A stretch of DNA of 64,000 nt, from assembly GCA_965276635.1 (NCBI GenBank), contig CBDIBC010000005.1, positions 620,001 through 684,000 on the forward strand, in the 5' to 3' direction. Made by a program: the position numbers and the translations under genes. The stretch comes from CBDIBC01 sp965276635 (lineage in GTDB: Bacteria > Actinomycetota > Acidimicrobiia > Acidimicrobiales > Palsa-688). Below the pieces are notes generated by a model. It saw nothing but the letters and a program-made list of their open reading frames with translations. It ran no database searches and was not told the DNA's origin. This document shows, one piece after another, positions 23,061 through 31,124 of the stretch (position 1 is its first letter; each line of letters opens with the position of its first letter).

Positions 23061-24721
23061 CCGAGCCATTCGCCGCCTACGTACGCACCAGCACCGAAGA
23101 CAACCAATCGCCGGAGGACTCAAAGCGCTGGCAGCTCGCCCTTGCCAATCAGCTGATAGTCCCGCACGCCGGGAGTATCACCGCCGTGTATCACGACATC
23201 AACGTGAGCCGGTCGCTGCCCTGGAGTCGTCGCCCCGAAGCCAGCCGCCTCCTCACCGACGTGGCCGACCCGGGCCGCGGATGGAAGCGACTTGTGATTG
23301 GCGAACCCCAGCGAGCCTTCTCCGGCCCGCAGTTCCAATTGGTGTTCCCCGTCCTGTCCCATTTCGGTGTCGAGCTGTGGGTGCCCGAGATCGGGGGCGC
23401 GGTCGACCCCGACAGCGAGGCCCACGACCTCGTCATGAGTCTCTTCGGTGGGTTGTCCAAGGCCGAGCGGCGGCGCATCCAGCACCGCACCAGAGCCGCC
23501 GCCCTAGCCCTCGCCGCCGACGGGCGATGGCTCGGCGGTCGGCCCAACTACGGCTACCGAGTCGTCGATACCGGCCTCCCCCACCCCAACCGCGCCAAGG
23601 CATCGGCGGGCGCACAGCTCCGCACCCTTGAACCCGATCCAGACACCGCGCCCGTCGTCCGACGCATCTTCGACCTGTACGACGCTGGCGTCGGCTACCG
23701 GTCCATCGCACAACGGCTCGAAACTGAAGGCATCCTGAGCCCCGGCGAGGTAGGACCCGTCCGACACCCGCGCTCCGCCGGGGTCTGGGGTGGATCTGCG
23801 GTGCGCGCCATCCTCATCAACCCTCGCTATCTCGGCCACCAGGTCGCCGGACGCCAACGCCGTCACGACGAACTCCTCGACACCCGCGACCCCGCCCTCG
23901 GCACGACCTCCCGCCAACGGTGGCAGGACCCCGACGTCTGGGCGTGGTCGGAACAGCCCTCGTGGCCGGCACTGGTGCCCAACGAGCTTTTCGAGCGGGT
24001 CAACAAGCGCATCACCAACACCCACGGCAACGGCCGCCGACGACAACGCTCCGAGCCGGGCCAGTACCTGCTCTCCGGGGCAATCCGATGTGCGCACTGT
24101 GGAAAGTCCATGTCCGGCAACACCGCCAAGAACAAGCCCTACTACCGCTGCTCGGCGACCCGGCCCGACTACGCCACGCCTTCGGTCCCCGGGCACCCAC
24201 CCACGTACATGGTCCGCGAAGAACGCATCCTTGCCGCCGTCGACAAGTGGCTCAGCTTCCTCACCGACCCCTACCACCTCGACACCACCGTGGCCGCCAT
24301 CCTGACTGCAGACGAGAAGGCCGACACCGAACCCGCGGACGTGACCCAAGCACGCAACCGAGAGCACCGTCTCGCAGTAGAACTAGACCGAATGCTTGCG
24401 GCCGTCCGTGCCGGCATGGACCCCACCCTCGCCGCCGGGCAGACCCGCCAGATCCAGAACGACATCATGGCCTCCAGATCCGTCATCGAACGTTGGGTTC
24501 GATCGCACGAGCGACCGACCCAACTGACCGAACCCGACCTGCGGGCTGTGCTCACCCAAGCCAGAGGACTCGTCAAGCTCCTGGCCGCGGCGGATCGCAT
24601 CGACCGAGCAGCCCTCTACCGAGCGCTCGGCCTCAGCATCAGATACGAAAAAGAAGCTCCAACCGGGCGGGAACTAGTCCACGCCCAGTTGGAGCTATGT
24701 GGTGGCGGGGGTTGGATTTGA
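23057..24721 (+). CDS. Large serine recombinase (phage/element integrase)
   Basis: The 554-residue protein has a resolvase domain with catalytic Ser12 in AAYVRTSTED, the IGEPQRAFSG and LVMSLFGGLSKAERRRIQHRTRAA segments, and a recombinase domain (VRRIFDLYDAGVGYRSIAQRLETEGI). A zinc ribbon (CAHCGK...YYRC, about residues 345-366) and a C-terminal coiled region complete it. It catalyses site-specific integration/excision. Its last six residues (GGGGWI) and the TGA lie inside the tRNA-derived attachment repeat starting at 24702, so the island end supplies the C-terminus. Last gene of the methyltransferase operon. Confidence 0.92.
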   Translation: MTEPFAAYVRTSTEDNQSPEDSKRWQLALANQLIVPHAGSITAVYHDINVSRSLPWSRRPEASRLLTDVADPGRGWKRLVIGEPQRAFSGPQFQLVFPVLSHFGVELWVPEIGGAVDPDSEAHDLVMSLFGGLSKAERRRIQHRTRAAALALAADGRWLGGRPNYGYRVVDTGLPHPNRAKASAGAQLRTLEPDPDTAPVVRRIFDLYDAGVGYRSIAQRLETEGILSPGEVGPVRHPRSAGVWGGSAVRAILINPRYLGHQVAGRQRRHDELLDTRDPALGTTSRQRWQDPDVWAWSEQPSWPALVPNELFERVNKRITNTHGNGRRRQRSEPGQYLLSGAIRCAHCGKSMSGNTAKNKPYYRCSATRPDYATPSVPGHPPTYMVREERILAAVDKWLSFLTDPYHLDTTVAAILTADEKADTEPADVTQARNREHRLAVELDRMLAAVRAGMDPTLAAGQTRQIQNDIMASRSVIERWVRSHERPTQLTEPDLRAVLTQARGLVKLLAAADRIDRAALYRALGLSIRYEKEAPTGRELVHAQLELCGGGGWI

Positions 24722-24744
24722 ACCAACGACCTTCGGGTTATGAG
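24702..24744 (-). repeat. Attachment repeat, 43-bp copy of the tRNA-fMet 3' half
   Basis: Identical to 59163-59205 (GTGGCGGGGGTTGG...CGGGTTATGAG), which spans the initiator tRNA from anticodon loop to 3' end. The 5' half of the tRNA is absent, so this is an att junction, not a tRNA gene. To its left lies the serine-recombinase element, to its right a McrC-carrying relic. Confidence 0.92.
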
Positions 24745-24850
24745 GATGAACTCCTGGACCGCAGCGGTGTCGGCTGGTCGCGAAGAGGCTGGTCAGGACG
24801 TTGCCAGGAGCTGCAAATCCACCCTGCTGATTCCGTGTCCGAGCCGGCGT

Positions 24851-24872
24851 GTTTGACACAGGTTTGACACGG
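24851..24872. repeat. Double GTTTGAC site (arm-type) at the left end of the McrC relic
   Basis: Two tandem 11-mers, GTTTGACACAG and GTTTGACACGG, 107 bp inside the attachment repeat. The same pair occurs at 28074, 47076 and 59086, and worn at 3087. Tandem short repeats at this distance from a core site are typical of integrase arm-binding sites; that role is inferred. Confidence 0.65.
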
Positions 24873-24884
24873 ACCAGGGATGCG

Positions 24885-25133
24885 TCAGGCCACGGTGCGG
24901 CCAAGCAGGTGGCGATTCTTGGCCACTGAGCCCGGGAGAATCGAGAAGTGGACCTGACCGTCGTCATCGACGGCATCCACCCTCACAACCGCCTGCGCCT
25001 GCTCGTTACCGGCCAGCAGCAGGGCACCCGGTACGAGACGCTCGGGGTCCGCGGCGTCAGCCATGGTCGACCACCCCAGTCCGTCGTCGTCCTGGGCATT
25101 CAGATCAGCTACCAGATCAATATCGCAGTCCAC
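24885..25133 (-). CDS. Small unknown protein, second gene of an uncharacterised pair
   Basis: An 82-residue acidic protein (VDCDIDLVADLNAQDDDGLGW...VHFSILPGSVAKN). It is the paralogue of 4992-5252 and shares DLN..DD.G..W, GA...AG, AVV.V and ILPGSV. GTG 25133, after GAGGGAGAGAGCC, matches the paralogue's start; GTG 25157 is an alternative. It follows the 25157-25537 gene in the same direction with almost no spacing. I know no domain name. Its place directly inside an element end mirrors the paralogue. Confidence 0.6.
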   Translation of the reverse strand: MDCDIDLVADLNAQDDDGLGWSTMADAADPERLVPGALLLAGNEQAQAVVRVDAVDDDGQVHFSILPGSVAKNRHLLGRTVA

Positions 25134-25156
25134 GGCTCTCTCCCTCGTGGAGGTCA

Positions 25157-25537
25157 CTACTCATGGTACGGGTTCCGCCAGAGGCTGTGCTGGCAGCATC
25201 GAAGACGTTCTACCCCGTCGTCCAGGTCGTCGAAGGAGACCGTGAAGTGGCGAGGGTTCCTCCCGGTCGGTTCCAACCGGAGCCCAGCCTCCCTGATTGC
25301 CCCAACGGCGACCAGAGTTAGGACTTCGAAGCGGACAAGCGGTGCCTGCTGAGCCAGCTCGTCTACCGTCATGCCACGAGCGGCGAAGACCGAGATTCCG
25401 TAACTCGCGTAGACGGAGTGATGTCGCAGGGCGTCCGCTCGGAGGAGCTCGGCGTCGAGCTCGCCACCTCGGACAACCACGGTCTGCGCGTCTTCAAGGC
25501 GATCGCCCTCCCGAATGTAGCGGTTCTTCACTATCAC
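25157..25537 (-). CDS. Unknown protein, first gene of an uncharacterised pair
   Basis: A 126-residue protein starting GTG 25537: NRYIREGDRLEDAQTVVVRGGELDAELLRADALRHHSVYASYGISVFAARGMTVDELAQQ..., ending HFTVSFDDLDDGVERLRCCQHSLWRNPYHE. I do not recognise a named family. Visible elements are a conserved-looking ALRHHSVY..YGISVFAA core, a GRNPRHFTV strand and a C-terminal C..H...NPYHE, which could be a metal or catalytic site. Paired with an acidic small protein it resembles a toxin-antitoxin layout (inference). The 236 bases to mcrC hold nothing recognisable. Confidence 0.6.
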   Translation of the reverse strand: MIVKNRYIREGDRLEDAQTVVVRGGELDAELLRADALRHHSVYASYGISVFAARGMTVDELAQQAPLVRFEVLTLVAVGAIREAGLRLEPTGRNPRHFTVSFDDLDDGVERLRCCQHSLWRNPYHE

Positions 25538-25773
25538 AGCCTCACGATCTGAATTGTGTCGACAGCGACCAGGCCTCGATCCGCGCCCGATCCCCACCCA
25601 CTGGAAGTTCGTCGTCGTAGGCCATGCTCTCCAGCTTGACACCGAGAGCCGCGCCCGCCGCTCTTGGAAAGACACCTCACTCCGACCGCATCCATTCGGC
25701 CGACTCACACTCGATCGGCAACGCCGGGCGGCGGACGTCAGCAACTCAACGCACCCACGGCGCCGGCCACAGG

Positions 25774-27129
25774 TCAACTCGTGTTTGCCAGGAGTCGTTC
25801 CAGTTCTGAAGCCAATCGCGCCTCTTCCAGTTGCATATCGCCGTCAAGGTCGATCACATATTGGTAAGCCCGCATCTCGGCAACCGTTCCCAGCAGGTGC
25901 GCTCCCGAAGTACGTGACGAGTCACGCACTCGCGGTTGGACCACAATCACGATCGGCGATCTATAAGCCGCACCGTAGGTGATCGCCTGATTAAGGTCAT
26001 CCCGGTCGGGCGCCTGACTGGCCGGTTTATACTTCACCTCGACAATCGCCGGGTTGCTAACTCGCCCGGCTCGCCGCCGCCGGAGTACGACGTCGGGAGA
26101 TGCGATTACCGAGACCTCGCCCGGCTGGAAGATTTGGCCTCGGGCACCGTCGGGTGGCAGCCTATTGCCATCGAGGACATCTTCTGTCCAGCCTCGCTCG
26201 CTCCCGATGTTCAGCAACACCTGCCCTACGTAGGCTTCGAAGACGACCCGCATATCAGCGACAAGCGACGGCAACTCGATGTGCGAACCACCCTGCTCCA
26301 CCAACACGGCCTGGCGGCCGATGATCGTCAGCGCTAGATCGAGCGCAGGCCGGTAGTAGGACCGCAGCGTCGGCAATGCCAGTTTACCGGTGACGAAGCC
26401 ATCGTCCAAAAACGACTCCATCGTGTCCAGTTCGACGCCCTGGAGGGCATTCCACGCGTAATTCAAGTCGAGCCGGGCCCGCCGGCGGTTGCGGCGCAAT
26501 AGCTCATCGCTGATCTGATCGATGTACTCAGACAGCCGCCGAACAGCGTAGAGCAGGCATTGGTTGATCGGGTTATTTACCGACCGTCGAAAGTATGAGA
26601 CGACGACCTTGCGGCGGTTCCCTCTTGCGTAGGTGTTCTGTAAGGTTCGGCCCATTGCAATTCGGCCGCAGGGAAACGAGGTTGTCTCTTCTGAACGCTG
26701 ATACTCCTTGTACAAGCCGCGATCGACAATCACCTCAATGACCCGTCGAAGCGCGGAGGCATAGATCACCGCGAGCGACGGATAGAGCTGGCCCTCGGCT
26801 TCATAGAGACGCGTAGCATTCACCAACGCGGCGGGAGCTACCTTGGAGACTGATAACAAGTGCGATAGGTTCCTTAGCGGCACCCGCGGCACGACTTCAA
26901 GAGTCAGGCGGTCGTTTACTGGAATAATTCCGATCCAGCCTTTGCTGGCCAGCTCGATCGATCCGGGTCGCAGGCGGACCTCGATGTAGCCCTTGCGGTG
27001 CAGGTTCGGATAGACCTCCAGGCGACCATCTCGTAAGAGATCCTCCGGTTCAACCTGGACGCTCTCAAACTCAGCCAGTCGGATCACCCGGGCCAGGGCT
27101 GGTGCAGCCTGGCCAGCGGTGAGGTTCAT
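25774..27129 (-). CDS. mcrC: McrC, partner of the McrBC modified-DNA restriction system
   Basis: The 451-residue protein begins with the beta-rich McrC N-terminal region (VYPNLHRKGYIEVRLRPGSIELASKGWIGIIPVNDRLTLEVVPRVP). It ends with a PD-(D/E)xK nuclease core: SPDVVLRRR followed by PAIVEVKYK. McrC gives McrB its nuclease function; the pair cuts methylcytosine DNA. ATG 27129 overlaps the mcrB stop (ATGA). GC content is visibly lower than in flanking genes, a sign of transfer. With mcrB truncated it cannot act in the known way. Confidence 0.9.
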   Translation of the reverse strand: MNLTAGQAAPALARVIRLAEFESVQVEPEDLLRDGRLEVYPNLHRKGYIEVRLRPGSIELASKGWIGIIPVNDRLTLEVVPRVPLRNLSHLLSVSKVAPAALVNATRLYEAEGQLYPSLAVIYASALRRVIEVIVDRGLYKEYQRSEETTSFPCGRIAMGRTLQNTYARGNRRKVVVSYFRRSVNNPINQCLLYAVRRLSEYIDQISDELLRRNRRRARLDLNYAWNALQGVELDTMESFLDDGFVTGKLALPTLRSYYRPALDLALTIIGRQAVLVEQGGSHIELPSLVADMRVVFEAYVGQVLLNIGSERGWTEDVLDGNRLPPDGARGQIFQPGEVSVIASPDVVLRRRRAGRVSNPAIVEVKYKPASQAPDRDDLNQAITYGAAYRSPIVIVVQPRVRDSSRTSGAHLLGTVAEMRAYQYVIDLDGDMQLEEARLASELERLLANTS

Positions 27130-27413
27130 GGCTCCTCCGCCCCTCCCACATCATCCGCACCGCTTGCGTTTGACGGCGTGGTCAACACGACACCATCCCA
27201 CAACCGGTCAATCGCCGCCCGACCGTCAGGGTCCAGCCGGTAGGCCTTATCGAAGTGGAAGCGCAATTGGTGTTCCCAAAGCCGGGTCAGGCCGACCTCG
27301 TGGTTAATGCCCGTGAAGTATGTATGACCAAGGGCAGCGTGCGGGTTGGCCCGCGCCCGATTATTGACGTCGCGGAAGAACTCCAGAACCCGGTTCCGCA
27401 GTTCGGGTCGCAT
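27126..27413 (-). pseudogene. mcrB: McrB AAA+ GTPase, C-terminal fragment
   Basis: Ninety-five residues match the end of McrB-type AAA+ proteins: LEFFRDVNNRARANPHAALGHTYFTGI...GLTRLWEHQLRFHFDKAYRL. The GTP-binding and modified-base recognition parts are gone. The fragment ends exactly where the opposite-strand integrase tail begins (27411-27413), so a single deletion removed both the front of mcrB and the front of the integrase. The apparent ATG start is coincidental. Confidence 0.8.
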
Positions 27414-27841
27414 ACGAGATCAAGGACTCGACGCCGAAGACCCATCAGGCTCGGGTCGTCGACCTCGATCCCGGCACCCTCGAACAGCTGCGGGGCCACC
27501 TCGCACGGCAGCAAGAAGAGCGCGCTGCTTGGGGCCTCGGCTACCAGGACTGCAACGATCTCGTCTTCCGGCGGGAGGACGGCTCCCCTGTGCACCCCGA
27601 CTCGTTCAGCCAGACTTTCGAGCGACTTTCCACCTCCTCTGGCCTGCCCCGGATCCGCCTCCACGACCTGAGACACTCGCATGCCTCGATTGCCCTGAGC
27701 GCAGGAGCCGCGGTCAAGGTCGTAAGCGAGAGGCTCGGGCACCAGGATCCCGCCTTCACGCTCAAGCAGTACGTCCATGTCATCCCCGGCATGCAAGCCG
27801 AAGCCGCTGCCGTCATCGCCCGGTTGGTCCAGGGCCAGTGA
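27413..27841 (+). pseudogene. int: Tyrosine integrase, C-terminal fragment
   Basis: The frame reads EIKDSTPKTHQAR...DLVFRREDGSPVHPDSFSQTF...LPRIRLHDLRHSHASIAL...VVSERLGHQDPAFTLKQYVHVIPGMQAEAA. It contains the catalytic Lys, H..R, H and Tyr of the second half of the catalytic domain. It is highly similar to the integrase at 57718-58910, and the downstream 300 bases are similar too. The N-terminal two thirds, including Arg I, are missing, so it is dead. Confidence 0.9.
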
Positions 27842-28073
27842 GCTACCGGCGGCACGGGACGAAGACCCCGCTCCGCCGACGTGACCGACACCCCGCGCAA
27901 GCAACCTCACCTGACACCAAGCCGGCCCGCAGGGCCGGTGCGGTAGCGACGGGCCCCGCAAGGGGTCCGTCGTGCCGTCCGGAGAAGCCACGAGCCGCCT
28001 GCGGCGTCTCGCTACCGCCCTCGCTCGCAAGCTCGCTCGGTTGGTGTCGAAGCTGGCCTGTCCGGGCCGGTTC

Positions 28074-28095
28074 GTTTGACACAGGTTTGACACGG
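28074..28095. repeat. Double GTTTGAC site at the right end of the McrC relic
   Basis: GTTTGACACAG followed by GTTTGACACGG, identical to 24851-24872 and 59086-59107. It lies 77 bp before the worn attachment site at 28151. Confidence 0.65.
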
Positions 28096-28110
28096 CCCAC
28101 GGCAACAAGA

Positions 28111-28146
28111 AAGCCCCTGGCCGCGCAACTCGCTGACCAGGGGCTT
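28111..28146 (-). terminator. Relic tRNA terminator hairpin
   Basis: Arms AAGCCCCTGG and CCAGGGGCTT, the same hairpin as at 59123-59158 beside the living tRNA. Here no tRNA precedes it on the minus strand, so it is a left-over of an earlier tRNA junction. Confidence 0.6.
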
Positions 28147-28336
28147 CGTAGTGGCGGAGGATACCCCCGTTCGTCCGACTTTGGACCTCGGCGGCTGCAA
28201 ACATGCTGGTCAGGCGGGTGTGCATACGCAACCGCCGGGGCAACCACCTGCTCAATGTGCGCTTACCTCGACTTGGGTCCCCAGAAACTCGACCTGCTCT
28301 CTACCTTCGGGTTCAGTGCCCGAAGGTACCGGTAGC

Positions 28337-29222
28337 TCATCTGGCGAAGGCACACCGGTATCGAAGACCGCGACCAAGGAGCGTGTACCGCCCGGCGCCG
28401 CGTGAGGCGAGCGGATTGGGAAGCTCCAGGATCTGCCGAGATTCGGACTCAAGTGCTGAACAGACGAGCAGGATCCGATACGAGTCTCGGTGTCGCTGCG
28501 CAGCGATCACCTCGGTCTCGCCCAGTTCGAACTCGGCAAGATCCCGGACCTCGCCAACAAGCGCTTTGACTTCGAAGTAGAGGCTGCCTCTTGACCGCCC
28601 CCGAGCACGGAAGTCGTATCCGAGACTGTCGGATCCTTGGTCGTCACCGAGCACGATGTTCCGATACCCGGAGACCCACTCGACCTCGCGGTAGTGGCGC
28701 TCCAACCACGCGCGGGCGACCACCTCGCCGACGAGGCCCACTCCACTCCGCTGCTCTTCGCTCATTCCAGGGTTTCGAGCCATCGTGAGGCCGCGGCCTC
28801 CCTGGGCACCGCTCCGGGCCTCGCTACGCCCCGGGATCTGTGCCAATGCGATCTTTCCGGATTGTGCCAACAGGTCTTCGGTAACTCCGGAGGCCACGGC
28901 GTCCGCCAGCCTTCCCCAGACTCTCGATGTCCACGGAGACCTCGTGCCCGTCGATCTGAAGATGCGTTCGTTCGTGTTGCCGACGCCGACGATCGTCGGC
29001 GTCGGCGTCGTCCCTGGATAGGAGCTCCGAAGGATCGAGTCCGAGAAGTCCCAGATCGAGTACTTGTGGCATGGCGGAGGGCCATCCCAGCGCGTCGGCA
29101 ACGACCTCGAGTATCCGCTCCGTAGATAGGTAGGAGAAGTCGGTCACATAGGACGCTTCGAGGGCCGACCGTGCCTCGCTCACCGGTGAGCTCCATCTGA
29201 CGGGCACAGCTGGGAATGTCAA
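28337..29222 (-). pseudogene. NO VEIN/DUF3883-domain protein, truncated and frameshifted
   Basis: The 3' part (28337 to about 28900) encodes the DUF3883 domain: GLVGEVVARAWLERHYREVEWVSGYRN...GSDSLGYDFRARG...SLYFEVKALVG...FELGETEVIAAQRHRDSYRILLV. This PD-(D/E)xK-like domain is common at the end of large defence-associated proteins with an HSP90-like ATPase. Upstream, in another frame (to about 29222), ALEASYVTDFSYLSTERILEVVADALGWP...HLQIDGHEVSVDIESLGKAGG gives the preceding segment; the two join by one frameshift near 28900. The ATPase front is missing. Confidence 0.65.
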
Positions 29223-29284
29223 GCTGATCTGGCCCCAGGGTGCTCGTCTGATCTGGCCCCGCCAGCGGCACGTAGGGTTGGTGG

Positions 29285-29848
29285 ATGCCGGTGCCTCCGG
29301 GGCAGGTCGTGGTGCAGGTGCGGGTCACGCTGGACGACATCCGGCCGGTGATCTGGCGTCGGGTGTTGGTGCCCGGCGGGGTGCGTCTGTCGCGCTTCCA
29401 TCGGATGCTGCAGGCGGCGATGGGCTGGACCGACTCGCATCTGCACCAGTTCCGCATCGACGGGGTGCTGTGGGGGATGCACTTCGACGACTGGTGTGAC
29501 GACGAGCTGGACGAGGCGACGGTGACTGTCGCCGGCGCGATCGGCGGGGCGCGACGGTTTTTCTATGACTACGACTTCGGTGACGGCTGGGAGCACGAGA
29601 TCGTGGTCGAGGATCGCTGGTCGGGCGGTCGGGGCTTGAAACACGCCGTGTGCCTGGCCGGGGAGCGGTCCTGCCCGCCCGAGGATGTTGGCGGGCCGCC
29701 CGGGTACGCGGATCTGTTGCGGGTCCTGGCCGATCCGAGCGACGACGAGCACGAACACCTCCTGGCGTGGTCTGGCGGGGACTTCGACCCGGACCGCTTC
29801 GATCTGGTCGGCACGAACATCGACCTGCAACGGGTCGCGGTTCGCTGA
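29285..29848 (+). CDS. Plasmid pRiA4b ORF-3-like protein
   Basis: The 187-residue protein matches the pRiA4b_Orf3 domain: VQVRVTLDDIRPVIWRRVLVP...LHRMLQAAMGW.DSHLHQF, FFYDYDFGDGWEHEIVVE and a C-terminal C..GERSCPPEDVGGPPGY. The function of this widespread domain is unknown; copies often accompany insertion sequences and plasmids. Upstream TGATCTGGCCCC occurs twice (29226-29262), resembling an IS21-type end, and an istB tail lies convergently downstream, so it is probably a passenger of that element. Confidence 0.85.
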   Translation: MPVPPGQVVVQVRVTLDDIRPVIWRRVLVPGGVRLSRFHRMLQAAMGWTDSHLHQFRIDGVLWGMHFDDWCDDELDEATVTVAGAIGGARRFFYDYDFGDGWEHEIVVEDRWSGGRGLKHAVCLAGERSCPPEDVGGPPGYADLLRVLADPSDDEHEHLLAWSGGDFDPDRFDLVGTNIDLQRVAVR

Positions 29849-29851
29849 GGG

Positions 29852-30058
29852 TCAGGCGTTGCGCCGCCGGTTGGCGGTGGCCCGGAGCCGGTAGCTGTTG
29901 GTGCCGGTCTGGAGGATGTGGGCGTTGAACGTGACCCGGTCGACGATCGCGGCCACCAGACGCGGGTCGATGATCACCTGTCCCCACTCGCTGAACGGCA
30001 GGTTCGACGCGACAGCGACCGACGCTTTCTCCTCGCGTTCGGTGAGGATCTGGAACAA
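29852..30058 (-). pseudogene. istB: IS21-family IstB, C-terminal fragment
   Basis: Sixty-eight residues read FQILTEREEKASVAVASNLPFSEWGQVI.DPRLVAAIVDRVTFNAHILQTGT.SYRLR, the end of IstB-type helper ATPases. The Walker motifs are missing. The fragment is fused in frame with the relic methyltransferase at about 30058. Confidence 0.8.
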
Positions 30059-30381
30059 CACGTGATCGAACGACGCACGCGCAAAGGGGCAAGGCGAACA
30101 CATCGGCCTGGTGAAACTCGACGTTGGCCAGCCCGGCTGCGTCGATGCCGTGCTTCGCTTCGGCGAGCGATGTCGGCGGAGAGGTCGATCGACACGAGCC
30201 GCGCGTCAGGGCTGCGGGCGACCAGGCGAGCGTCTGGGCGCCGACACCCAACCAGCCTCCAACACCACGCTGCCTGGCGGATAGCTGGTGTCGGAGTGCA
30301 GCAGCTCGACAAGGGTGCCCGCCTGGTCATGCAGCGCTCGTACTCCCGGGAGTAATAGCCGTGGACGTAAGCACCGTTCAT
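30059..30381 (-). pseudogene. SAM-dependent class I methyltransferase, multiply frameshifted
   Basis: Pieces in three frames assemble into one N-terminal methyltransferase: NGAYVHGYYSREYER, LHDQAGTLVELLHSDTSYPPGSVVLEAG (motif I region), RSPDARLVSIDLSAD (acidic SAM-ribose residue), SLAEAKHGIDAAGLANVEFHQADVFALP and PFARASFDHV. At least four frame changes are needed. It is cut on its 3' side by the istB fragment. Dead gene. Confidence 0.7.
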
Positions 30382-30499
30382 TCTCCAAGGCCGCCACGCG
30401 GAGCCGCCCTGAGCGCCCGTCAGCCGCTACCCCGATGCAGATCAGCTATCGGGACCGGTGAACGTCGCTGGCGAGCTTCCGCCGTTACGTGGCACGGGA

Positions 30500-30830
30500 G
30501 TTCACCGGCGAGGTGACCGCTGAGACGGTGACGGTGCTGCGACCGTCGGTGCCAGGCAGCTTCCCCTCGAGCGCCGCCTGGTCTCCCGGCGCAGACCGGT
30601 GGCCTGGGTCAACATCCCGAAGAGTACCACGGCCGAGCAGCTCGACGGCCGGCCGACCCGAGGCGGCCAGCTCGGAGGCCCTGGTCGCCACCCGGGCCGG
30701 GCCGAGCAGCGACGCGTGGTCGGGTCAGATGGGCACCACCAGCCAGTCGGCGGCGGCCAGCACCCCATCGAGGAGCCCGCCGCCCGCCGGTGCCGTGTCC
30801 ACCAGGCGCATCGTCCCCTCCGACCGCCCG
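30500..30830 (-). pseudogene. ParA-like ATPase remnant
   Basis: Frames on the minus strand give VDTAPAGGGLLDGVLAAADWLVVPI, then ARVATRASELAASGRPAVELLG and VVLFGMLTQATGLRRETR, then EGKLPGTDGR. This order matches the middle and end of ParA/MinD-type ATPases (D-AP switch, VVP strand, GVVL strand). Three frame changes are needed and Walker A is not visible. Probably the remains of an element partition gene. The 290 bases towards the next gene show nothing else. Confidence 0.45.
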
Positions 30831-31124
30831 AGGGTGGCGCACCGCCCCGCTGTCACCACCCCGACGCGGTGAGACCCGGCCCCCAATCTGCGGCGACAAC
30901 GGGCCGAGGCTCGTCGTACGGCAATCTCCGCCAACATGCGTAGAGGGGACTGCGAAGTGGTGGCCTGCCAGGCCACAGCGTTGCGTGGACCCGTGACGCC
31001 TACGGTCACGCCCGTAACTGCCCGCTCACCGGGCCCGCCCATCGACGCCGCGTGGGCGTCGACCGAGAGGCTCAACCGAAAGCGCTTCTTCGCTGCCGTT
31101 GACCGAGGGGCCCGCGCACTCGGC

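Larger units (their letters stand above)
27842..28336. other. Right end of the McrC relic element, no gene
   Basis: The stretch is closely similar to 58911-59163: ACCAAGCCGGCC.GCAGGGCCGGTGCGGTAGCGACGGG-type sequence, CTCGCTACCGCCCTCGCTCGC, the double GTTTGAC site (28074-28095), a hairpin (28111-28146), then GTGGCGG at 28151, where the attachment repeat should begin. Only about the first seven bases of the repeat are kept, followed by AGGATACCCCC. Near 28199 the sequence AAACATGCTGGTCAG...GTGTGCATACGCAA recurs at 46868. Confidence 0.7.
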
